NCBI RefSeq assembly: GCF_011320225.1
Contig: NZ_JAAOEN010000003.1
Coordinates: 186,001-250,000, forward strand
DNA length: 64,000 nt
Reading direction: 5' to 3'
Source: Phytoactinopolyspora limicola
GTDB lineage: Bacteria > Actinomycetota > Actinomycetes > Jiangellales > Jiangellaceae
Both the position numbers and the translations under genes were made by a program. The notes beneath the pieces were generated by a model. It searched no databases. It was not told where the DNA came from and saw nothing but the letters and a program-made list of their open reading frames with translations. Position 1 is the stretch's first letter; each line of letters opens with the position of its first letter. Below, piece after piece: positions 52,152-59,397 of this stretch.

Positions 52152-52978
52152 CCCTTCACCCCCGACCTGGCGATGCCGGCGACGAACACCCGCTGGGTGA
52201 GGAGAAACACGACGATGGTGGGGATGCTGGCGATAGCGGCACCGGCCATCACCACGTTCTGGTACTGGACGCTGGTGCTGTACGACAGCAGCTGGCTCAG
52301 CATCAGCACGACGGGGAACTTCTCCGTGCTTTGCAAGATGGACAGGGGCCAGATGAAGTTGTTCCAGTAGAAGACGAACGCGAACACACCCAACGTCACG
52401 ATGGCCGGCAGCACCAGCGGTGCCACCACCCTGGTGACGATACGCAGCTCCCCCGCTCCGTCGAGCCGGGCGGCGTCGATCAGATCGTCCGGCACATCGG
52501 CGATGAACTGGCGCATCAGGAAGATCCCGAAGCCGTTGGCGAGCCAGGGCAGCATCACGCCGAGATAGCTGTCCGACAGGCCCAACTGTGAGACGAGCCA
52601 ATACAACGGCACGAGGGTGACGATCGGCGGCAGGAACATCGTGGCGACCATCGCCCAGAACAGTGCGTCGCGGCCCCGGAAGCGGTACTTCGCGAACACG
52701 TAGCCGGCCAGAATGCTCGTCACCAGCACGGACAGCGTCGCGACCCCGGAGACGAGCAGACTATTGGCGAAGGCGCGCCCAAACGGCAACACGTCGAACA
52801 CGGTGCGGTACGCGTCCAGGGTCGGCTCGGAGGGCAACCACGTCGGAGGTGTCCGCATCAGCTCCTGAGGGCTCTTCAGGCTGGAGCTGAGCATCCAGAA
52901 CAGCGGGAACGCGGGCACCAGGAGGACCATGGCGAGGGTCACTCGCAGGCTCACCCGCTGTAGCCGTCGGGTGATCAT
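52148..52978 (-). CDS. Carbohydrate ABC transporter permease
   Basis: A protein of 276 residues with six membrane helices and the EAA loop IDAARLDGAGELRIVTRVVAP. It is the second permease of the cassette and overlaps both neighbours by 4 bp. It is MalG-like. The ATPase is not encoded here, as in the first cassette. Confidence 0.92.
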   Translation of the reverse strand: MITRRLQRVSLRVTLAMVLLVPAFPLFWMLSSSLKSPQELMRTPPTWLPSEPTLDAYRTVFDVLPFGRAFANSLLVSGVATLSVLVTSILAGYVFAKYRFRGRDALFWAMVATMFLPPIVTLVPLYWLVSQLGLSDSYLGVMLPWLANGFGIFLMRQFIADVPDDLIDAARLDGAGELRIVTRVVAPLVLPAIVTLGVFAFVFYWNNFIWPLSILQSTEKFPVVLMLSQLLSYSTSVQYQNVVMAGAAIASIPTIVVFLLTQRVFVAGIARSGVKG

Positions 52979-53910
52979 CGCCGCCTCCGCATCGCCACCA
53001 TGAGGGCGGCTCCGACCGCCACCATGAGCAAGAACAGTGAGAACGCCATGGCGCTGGCCTGTCCGGCGAGACCGTACTCGAAGGCGGTTCGCTGGATGGT
53101 GAAGGACAACACCTCGGTGCTCCCGGCCGGGCCACCCTGGGTGAGGATGTAGATGGGGTCGAACACTTGGATGGCGTTGACCACGGCGATCAGCACCACG
53201 AACGTCATCGTCCGGCCCAGCATCGGCAGGGTCAGCGATGTCGTCTGCCGCCAGAACCCGGCACCGTCGACACGAGCGGCCTCGTACAGCTCCCCTGGGA
53301 TCTGGGTGAGCCCGGCCACCACGAGCACCGTGTAGTAGCCGATCATCTGCCACACATGGAAGACGACCAAACTGATCAACGCGGTATCCGGCGAACTCAG
53401 CCAGCCGATCCCGGTGATCCCGACCGCACCCAGGATCTGGTCGAACGGCCCATAGGTCGGTGCGTACAGCGCTCCCCACACCATCGCTATCGCCACCGTT
53501 GGTACAACGTACGTGGCGAACAACGCCGTGCGGATCGCGGCCTTTCCACGCATCGTCGGGAAGTAGAGCAGGAGGCCCAGCAGCACCGACAGGGGGATGG
53601 TGAGCACAACGACGAGCAGAACGTAGAGAACGGTGTTGCGTAGCGAGTTACGGAACCCGGCATCGGACCAGAGGCCGGCGTAGTTGTCGAGACCTCGCCA
53701 GGTCATGTCGCCGAGCGAGGTAAACATCGACCACTCGTGGAGGCTGATCCATACGGTGAGCAGGATCGGCACCACCATGAAGATGCCGATCACCAGCATG
53801 GCCGGGGAGAGGAATATCGCCGCCCAGCGCCGCTCGCTGGGCCGGGCAGGCGCCGGCCGCCGGGTACGTCCCGGGGCGGCCGGCGTGCCGGTGTGTACGT
53901 CGGTCGTCAC
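52975..53910 (-). CDS. Carbohydrate ABC transporter permease
   Basis: A protein of 311 residues, GTG start. Six membrane helices after a basic Pro/Ala-rich N-terminus; EAA loop YEAARVDGAGFWRQTTSLTLP. It is MalF-like. It follows the binding protein gene by 10 bp and is coupled to the next permease. Confidence 0.92.
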   Translation of the reverse strand: MTTDVHTGTPAAPGRTRRPAPARPSERRWAAIFLSPAMLVIGIFMVVPILLTVWISLHEWSMFTSLGDMTWRGLDNYAGLWSDAGFRNSLRNTVLYVLLVVVLTIPLSVLLGLLLYFPTMRGKAAIRTALFATYVVPTVAIAMVWGALYAPTYGPFDQILGAVGITGIGWLSSPDTALISLVVFHVWQMIGYYTVLVVAGLTQIPGELYEAARVDGAGFWRQTTSLTLPMLGRTMTFVVLIAVVNAIQVFDPIYILTQGGPAGSTEVLSFTIQRTAFEYGLAGQASAMAFSLFLLMVAVGAALMVAMRRRR

Positions 53911-53920
53911 AGGTGAGCGC

Positions 53921-55255
53921 TCATTCCTTGGCGGAGAGGATCGAGCTCACCTCGGACTGCGCGTTGTCCATAGCGGTGGCCGGGTCGACCGAGCCGAAGA
54001 GCAGCTGCTCGAGCTGCTGCTGGAGCGCCACGGTCATCTCCTCGCCACCCAGCACGCTGGGGAATGGTGTGGCGTCGGGCAGGAGGTCGACGTAGGCGGC
54101 GAGGAAAGGTTCGGCCAACTGATCGGCGTGGGCCTCGAGGTCGCTGGTGCGGCTGGGCAGGATCCCCATGGACATGAGGATGTCGCCCATGGCCGACGAC
54201 CCGTCGGCACCACTCGTGTCACCGTTGAGCCAGGTGAGAAAGTCCCAGGCTGCTTCCTGCTGCTCATCGCGGGCGTTGCCGTTGACGATGGTCAGCCAGG
54301 AGTAGGACACGCTGCTGGCGCTGGTGCCGTCCGGCCCCACCGGGATCGGCGCGACGGCGACGTCGTCGAACCGGTCCCCCATCGCCTCCTGCAGTGCACC
54401 TTTCCACCAGTTCGCCATGATGATCATGCCGGTCTTCTCGTTGACGAAGTTGTCCAGATAGGGCCCGGTCGTGTTGGCGTTGGCCCCGCTCATGGTCGGC
54501 ACCGTGGCGCCGCTGTCGACCAGCTCGGCGTAGAGTTCGGCCACGGCGGCGACCTCTGGGGTGTCGAGGGTGGGGGTGGCCGCGTCGAGCAACGCGCCAC
54601 CGTTCGAGGCCACCATGGACAACCAGGGGTGTACCGTGCCGGCCGGCCAGCTGCTGATCACACCGAACCCTTGCCGGCCGTCGCCCAGAGCCGAGATCGC
54701 GTCGGCGGCGTCGGACAGCTCGGCCCAGGTGGTGGGCGCGGCCTCGATCCCGGCTTCGTCGAACAGGGCGGTGTTGTAGTTCAGGGCGTAGAGGTTGACC
54801 TCGTTCGGGAAGCCGCGGACGGCGTCGTCCTTGGTCACACCGGCCACGAGGTTGTCCGGCCAGGCATCCGTCACGGCATTGGCGATGTCGTCGGGTGCGG
54901 CCGCGGCCAATTCGTCCCGCACCAGTTCCGCGAGCCACAGGTCGTAGACGCTGGCCATGGTCGGGCCGTTGGCCGAGGAGCCCTGGGTGCGCAGGGTGCT
55001 GAGCAAATTGGCGAACGGGACGGCGCGGATCTCCACCTCGATGGCGCCGTCGTGTTCCGACTCGAACTCCGTGGCCGCCTCCTCCAGCATGGCGACCTGC
55101 TCCGGGCCCCAGTGGGTCAGGAACGAGATGCGCACGGGATCGGAGCCACCGGCCGAGCCACCGTCGTCGGAGCCACACGCGGCCAGCACGAGGGGTACGG
55201 CAGCGGCGGCGGATACCAGGCGCAGACCTCGTGCCCGGGCGGTTCGTGTGCGCAT
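53921..55255 (-). CDS. Sugar-binding lipoprotein (family 1 solute-binding protein)
   Basis: A protein of 444 residues with a Sec lipoprotein signal (AAAAVPLVLAAC lipobox). Mature-part features are ISFLTHWGPEQVAMLEEAA, FPNEVNLYALNYNTALFDEA and MGILPSRTSDLEA. It heads a six-gene minus-strand cassette for a sugar that is imported, phosphorylated by a ROK kinase and handled by a SIS protein. The sugar is unknown; an amino sugar is likely. Confidence 0.92.
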   Translation of the reverse strand: MRTRTARARGLRLVSAAAAVPLVLAACGSDDGGSAGGSDPVRISFLTHWGPEQVAMLEEAATEFESEHDGAIEVEIRAVPFANLLSTLRTQGSSANGPTMASVYDLWLAELVRDELAAAAPDDIANAVTDAWPDNLVAGVTKDDAVRGFPNEVNLYALNYNTALFDEAGIEAAPTTWAELSDAADAISALGDGRQGFGVISSWPAGTVHPWLSMVASNGGALLDAATPTLDTPEVAAVAELYAELVDSGATVPTMSGANANTTGPYLDNFVNEKTGMIIMANWWKGALQEAMGDRFDDVAVAPIPVGPDGTSASSVSYSWLTIVNGNARDEQQEAAWDFLTWLNGDTSGADGSSAMGDILMSMGILPSRTSDLEAHADQLAEPFLAAYVDLLPDATPFPSVLGGEEMTVALQQQLEQLLFGSVDPATAMDNAQSEVSSILSAKE

Positions 55256-55288
55256 GCAGCCTCCTCCGAAGTAGTTCTAAGTTTGGAA

Positions 55289-55298
55289 TGTTATAACA
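55289..55298 (-). promoter_or_regulatory. Candidate GntR operator TGTTATAACA
   Basis: A perfect 10-bp palindrome, flanked by AAGTT (55279-55283) and AACTT (55298-55302), lies 34 bp upstream of the binding protein gene. On the minus strand it overlaps a -10-like TATAAC. GntR/HutC sites typically have a GT-N-TA-N-AC core. Confidence 0.55.
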
Positions 55299-55361
55299 AC
55301 TTGCCGAGTATGACATGGCTCCCCGGTCCGGGGCTACCCCGGGGCGAGCCATCCCCGAGGT

Positions 55362-55802
55362 TCAGGCGACGGTGGGGCGATTCTCGTACGGCGTCGACAA
55401 CACGATCATGGTCCGGGTGGACACGTTGGCCGACGAGCGGATCCGGGCCAGCAGATCCTCCAGGGCGCCGGGTTTCTCCACCCGCACCTTGAGGATGTAG
55501 TTCTCGTCACCGGCCACCGAGTGGCACGCCTCGATCTCGGTGATGGATGCCAACCGCTCCGGCGAATCGTCGGGCTGACTGGGATCGATCGGTTTGACCG
55601 AGATGAAGGCGGTCAGCGGTAAACCCAACGACTCGTGGTCGACCACCGCCGTATAGCCGCGGATGACGCCCCGCTCTTCTAGCCGCCGCACCCGCTGATG
55701 CACCGCCGAGGTGGACAGGCCGGTGGCTTTGCCGAGGTCGGTGTAGCTCATCCTGCCGTCGCGCAGGAGCAGCGACACGATCTGCCGGTCGATGTCTTCC
55801 AC
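55362..55802 (-). CDS. Lrp/AsnC family regulator
   Basis: A protein of 146 residues. The N-terminal HTH is MSYTDLGKATGLSTSAVHQRVRRL and the C-terminal RAM domain has AFISVKPID, HSVAGDENYILKVRVE. In M. tuberculosis an Lrp regulator (Rv3291c) adjoins lat (Rv3290c). Here it lies 5.7 kb from the lysine operon with the second sugar cassette between them, so regulation of lat by this protein is a reasonable inference. Confidence 0.92.
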   Translation of the reverse strand: MEDIDRQIVSLLLRDGRMSYTDLGKATGLSTSAVHQRVRRLEERGVIRGYTAVVDHESLGLPLTAFISVKPIDPSQPDDSPERLASITEIEACHSVAGDENYILKVRVEKPGALEDLLARIRSSANVSTRTMIVLSTPYENRPTVA

Positions 55803-55877
55803 CCCGCTACTGTAGATGCTCCGTGACGACTACCGTCGTGACCTGCATCGGCGTGGCGCTGGATCGTGACCCGACCG

Positions 55878-56468
55878 TTAGTGCGACGTGCCGATGCCAC
55901 GGATCAACGTCTCGACGAGCGCCGTGGCCGTGGAGTCGGCATCCTCGAGCTCACGGCCGTAGAAATGGCGCAGGAACGCCCGCTGCAAGCAGGCTCCGAG
56001 CAGCAGTGACGACGCCGCCGTCGGATCCAGGTCCGCACGCACCCGGCCGGCCGCCCGTTCTTTCGTGAGGTAGCTGGTCAGGGCATGGTTGACACCTTCG
56101 GGGCCGGCTCCGATCCGGTGCAGGTCGGCGCGGAGTGCCTGCAAAACCTGACGGTCGGCGAAAACACCCGCCGCCATGGTGAACGTCTCGTCGTAGAAGA
56201 GCAGCGCGGACCGCGCAACCTCGCTCAGCGTCGTGGCGACACTCCCCCGGCCCACTCGGTCGCCCAGGGTCGCCAGCACCTCGGCCAGGCCGGGCGCCCG
56301 CTCGGCGAGTACGGCCACGAACAGCTCGGTTTTGTCGGCGAAGTGTTTGTACAGCGTCGCTTCGGAAAACCCGGCCCGGCGGGCGATCTCCTTGGTGGTC
56401 GCCCGGGTGATGCCGTCGTCGCGCATGATCTGCGCGGCGGCGTCGAGTATCAAGTCGCGGGTTCCCAC
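55878..56468 (-). CDS. TetR family regulator
   Basis: About 196 residues from GTG 56468, which has AAGGGA upstream; an ATG at 56507 is also open. The HTH is ATTKEIARRAGFSEATLYKHFADK. The ligand domain is helical. It is divergent from a NAD(P)-binding protein gene with a large dyad between them, so it probably controls that gene and itself. Confidence 0.9.
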   Translation of the reverse strand: MGTRDLILDAAAQIMRDDGITRATTKEIARRAGFSEATLYKHFADKTELFVAVLAERAPGLAEVLATLGDRVGRGSVATTLSEVARSALLFYDETFTMAAGVFADRQVLQALRADLHRIGAGPEGVNHALTSYLTKERAAGRVRADLDPTAASSLLLGACLQRAFLRHFYGRELEDADSTATALVETLIRGIGTSH

Positions 56469-56544
56469 GAGACATCCCTTCGAGACGGCGTCGACGAGTA
56501 GCGACAAACCGGTCGGGCCTGACGTGCTCGGGCCGGCTTGACAG

Positions 56545-56589
56545 GTGAGTGAATACTAACCACACTATAGTTAGTAAGTGTTCACTCAC
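56545..56589. promoter_or_regulatory. Large dyad operator between tetR and the NmrA-like gene
   Basis: GTGAGTGAA (56545-56553) mirrors TTCACTCAC (56581-56589), and TACTAAC (56554-56560) mirrors GTTAGTA (56570-56576). TATAGT lies at the centre and TTGACA just outside (56538-56543). The symmetric, AT-richer element is the expected TetR binding site. Confidence 0.7.
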
Positions 56590-56612
56590 CACTCGTAGAG
56601 GTGAATCTATCT

Positions 56613-57245
56613 ATGCACATCTGCATTCTCGGCGCCACCGGGGGCACCGGACGGCACCTGGTCGACCAGTCCCTGGGCCGCGGCCACAGCGTAACCGCGT
56701 TGGTTCGCACGCCGGCGAAACTCGCCGACCTCCAACACGACCAGCTCGACGTGGTCGCCGTCGACGCCATGGACCCGGTGGCACTCGAACCACACATCGC
56801 CCGCTCCGACGCCGTCGTGTCGGCGATCGGGCCGGTCGAGAAGGGGCCGTCGGACGCATGTGCCGGCAGTGCCAACGCCATCACCGCGGCTATGCACGCC
56901 ACCAAGGCCCGCCGAGTTGTCCTGATCAGCGCTGCCGGCCCGTACACCGACGGCGACGGACCCTTCACCCGTTTCGTCGTCAAACCTATGCTCCGCCGGA
57001 TGCTCCGGCACCCGTTCGCCGACATGGTGGCCATGGAAACGGTCGTCCAGGACAGCGACCTCGATTGGACGATCATGCGCCCGCCCATGCTGACCAACAA
57101 GGCGCACACCGGCCGGTACCGGGTACGGCACAACGCCAACGTCCGCCGCGGCTATGCCCTCGCGCGGGCGAACCTCGCCAGCGCCATCCTGGACGTGCTC
57201 GACGACCAGACCACCTTCCGTATCCCGCTCGGAGTGGCCCGGTGA
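56613..57245 (+). CDS. NAD(P)-binding (NmrA/SDR-a5-like) protein
   Basis: 210 residues from ATG 56613, preceded by AGAGGTGA. The Rossmann motif is ICILGATGGTGRHLVDQ and the later segments are VVSAIGPVEK, VVLISAAGPY and WTIMRPPMLTN. The active-site Tyr-x3-Lys of classical SDRs is not evident, so it may be an atypical reductase or a redox sensor. It is probably induced when the divergent TetR releases its operator. Confidence 0.85.
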   Translation: MHICILGATGGTGRHLVDQSLGRGHSVTALVRTPAKLADLQHDQLDVVAVDAMDPVALEPHIARSDAVVSAIGPVEKGPSDACAGSANAITAAMHATKARRVVLISAAGPYTDGDGPFTRFVVKPMLRRMLRHPFADMVAMETVVQDSDLDWTIMRPPMLTNKAHTGRYRVRHNANVRRGYALARANLASAILDVLDDQTTFRIPLGVAR

Positions 57246-57260
57246 CGAATACCGGTGTGA

Positions 57261-58367
57261 TCAGGCCTCGACGATCACCAGCTCGCGGGGCCGGAGATTG
57301 AGCCGCTCCACCCCGTCGGCGGTGGCGACGACGATATCTTCGATGCGGGCGCCGTACTGCCCGGCCTTGTAGAAGCCAGGTTCGATGGAGAAGGCCATAC
57401 CCGCCTCGATGAGCCGGGTGTCACCACCGATGATGTACGGCTCCTCGTGTGAGTCCATGCCGATCCCGTGCCCGGTGCGGTGGATGAAGTACTCCCCCAG
57501 CCCAGCCTCGTCGAGCAGATCCCGCGCCGCGGCGTCGACCGACCCCGCGGTGACACCTGGGCGGACCCGGTCTACCGCGGCGATCTGCGCCTTCAGCAGG
57601 ACGTCATAGTCGGCGGCGAAACCGTCGGGAACATGTCCGACCGCGTAGGTGCGGGTGGAGTCCGAGCAGTAACCCGCCTCGGTGGTGCCGCCGATGTCGA
57701 CGACGACGACGTCGCCGACCTCGACGACCCGGTCGGCGGTCTCATGGTGCGGGCTGGCGCCATTCGGTCCGGAGGCGACGATGACGAAATCCACCGTGAC
57801 GTGTCCTTCGGCGATGATGGCGTCGGCGATGTCGCGGCCCACCTCGGCCTCGGTGCGGCCCGGGCGCAGCCACTGCGGCACCTGGGCGTGCACCCGGTCG
57901 ATGGCGGCGCCGGCCTCTCGAAGTGCGTCGATCTCGGCGGCATCCTTGCGCATCCGCAGCTCCGACAACACCGCCCCGGCAGCATGTTGTTCGGCCGCCG
58001 GCATGGCCGAGCGGAACCGCAACACCTTCTCCGCCCACATGTGATCGTCGAGCCCAACCCGTTGCACGCCCGGAAGCAGGTCGGCGACCAGAGCGATCGG
58101 GTCCGCCGATTCCGGCCAGGGGCGGATGTCGACCGCGAGATCGCCGGCCGGCGACGCTTGCGCCGCGGGCTTCTCCAGCTCAGGTACAACGAGGCTGGCC
58201 GGCCCGTGGACGGGCAGCACGAGGCAGGTGAGGCGCTCCAACGGCAAGGCGGCGTACCCGGTGAGGTAACGCAGGTCCGATCCGGGAGTGATGAGCAGGG
58301 CGTCCAGGCCGGCGGCGGTAGCCGCGTCACGGGCCCGGTCCAGGCGGGCGTCGAAGATGTTCGTCAC
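57261..58367 (-). CDS. M24 family Xaa-Pro aminopeptidase/dipeptidase
   Basis: 368 residues from GTG 58367. The creatinase N-domain is followed by the pita-bread fold with metal ligands: VVVVDIGGTTEAGYCSDSTR (two Asp), HRTGHGIGMDSHEEP (His), FSIEPGFY (Glu) and ARIEDIVVAT (Glu). It cleaves Xaa-Pro bonds. Its place next to the 5'-3' exonuclease and helY follows the mycobacterial order (pepE, Rv2090, helY). Confidence 0.93.
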   Translation of the reverse strand: MTNIFDARLDRARDAATAAGLDALLITPGSDLRYLTGYAALPLERLTCLVLPVHGPASLVVPELEKPAAQASPAGDLAVDIRPWPESADPIALVADLLPGVQRVGLDDHMWAEKVLRFRSAMPAAEQHAAGAVLSELRMRKDAAEIDALREAGAAIDRVHAQVPQWLRPGRTEAEVGRDIADAIIAEGHVTVDFVIVASGPNGASPHHETADRVVEVGDVVVVDIGGTTEAGYCSDSTRTYAVGHVPDGFAADYDVLLKAQIAAVDRVRPGVTAGSVDAAARDLLDEAGLGEYFIHRTGHGIGMDSHEEPYIIGGDTRLIEAGMAFSIEPGFYKAGQYGARIEDIVVATADGVERLNLRPRELVIVEA

Positions 58368-58465
58368 AGCCCGAAGCCTACGATCTCCGCCCGCCGGTGC
58401 CCAGCACCACCCGGCGGCGCCGCGGCATCCTGCCCGACCCACCGGATCCGTGGCAAGCTGACCCC

Positions 58466-59386
58466 GTGACCCGCCTCATGCTGCTCGACACCGCGTCGCT
58501 GTACTTCCGCGCCTTCTTCGGTGTGCCGGAGAAAGTCACCGCACCCGACGGCACCCCGGTCAACGCCGTGCGTGGGCTGCTGGACTTCATCGCGCGGCTC
58601 ACCACCGACCGGCAGCCGTCCCGCCTGGTGGCGTGTCTCGACGCCGACTGGCGACCTCCCTTCCGGGTGGCGTTGCTGCCGAGCTACAAACAGCATCGGG
58701 TGGCCGACGCCGCCACCAACGCCGAAACCATTCCGCCCGCCCTGGAAGCCCAGGTACCGGTCATTCTCGAGGTGCTGGACGCCCTCGGGATCGCGCACGT
58801 CGGGGTCCCCGGGTTCGAGGCCGACGACGTCATCGGCACTCTGGCCACCCGTGACACCGGACCGGTCGACATCGTCACCGGCGACCGCGACCTGTTCCAA
58901 CTCGTCGACGACAGCCGCGGGGTCCGGGTGCTCTACACCGCACGTGGGGTCGGCCGGCACGAGATCATCGACGAAGCGGCGGTCGCCGCCAAATACGGCA
59001 TCCCGGGCCGTTCTTATGCCGACTTCGCCACCTTACGCGGCGACCCCAGCGACGGGCTGCCCGGCGTCGGCGGAGTGGGCGACAAGACGGCGGCCACATT
59101 GGTCGGCAGGTTCGGCGATGTCAAGAGTCTCGTCGCCGCCGCTGACGATCCCGGCGCCGACCTCTCCCCCACCATCCGGCGGCGGGTCCTCGACGCCCGC
59201 GACTACCTGACCGTCGCACCCGGCGTCGTCGCGGTACGCACGGACGTTCCGGTGCCGCCGCTCGACGACCACTTGCCGGCCACACCAGCCGATCCGGCCG
59301 CACTAGCGGCGTTGTCCGAGCGCTGGGGCCTGGGCTCGTCGGTGACCCGCGTGACAACAGCGCTGGCCGAACTCCCGCGCTACTGA
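58466..59386 (+). CDS. 5'-3' exonuclease (DNA polymerase I N-domain family)
   Basis: 306 residues from GTG 58466. The FEN/PIN fold has its acidic residues: LMLLDTASLYFRAFF, GFEADDVIGTLA, DIVTGDRDLFQLVDD and the helix-3-turn RGDPSDGLPGVGGVGDKTAA. It is a stand-alone flap/5' exonuclease, separate from polymerase I, as in mycobacteria. It is convergent with helY. Confidence 0.93.
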   Translation: MTRLMLLDTASLYFRAFFGVPEKVTAPDGTPVNAVRGLLDFIARLTTDRQPSRLVACLDADWRPPFRVALLPSYKQHRVADAATNAETIPPALEAQVPVILEVLDALGIAHVGVPGFEADDVIGTLATRDTGPVDIVTGDRDLFQLVDDSRGVRVLYTARGVGRHEIIDEAAVAAKYGIPGRSYADFATLRGDPSDGLPGVGGVGDKTAATLVGRFGDVKSLVAAADDPGADLSPTIRRRVLDARDYLTVAPGVVAVRTDVPVPPLDDHLPATPADPAALAALSERWGLGSSVTRVTTALAELPRY

Positions 59387-59397
59387 CGGGAGGATCG

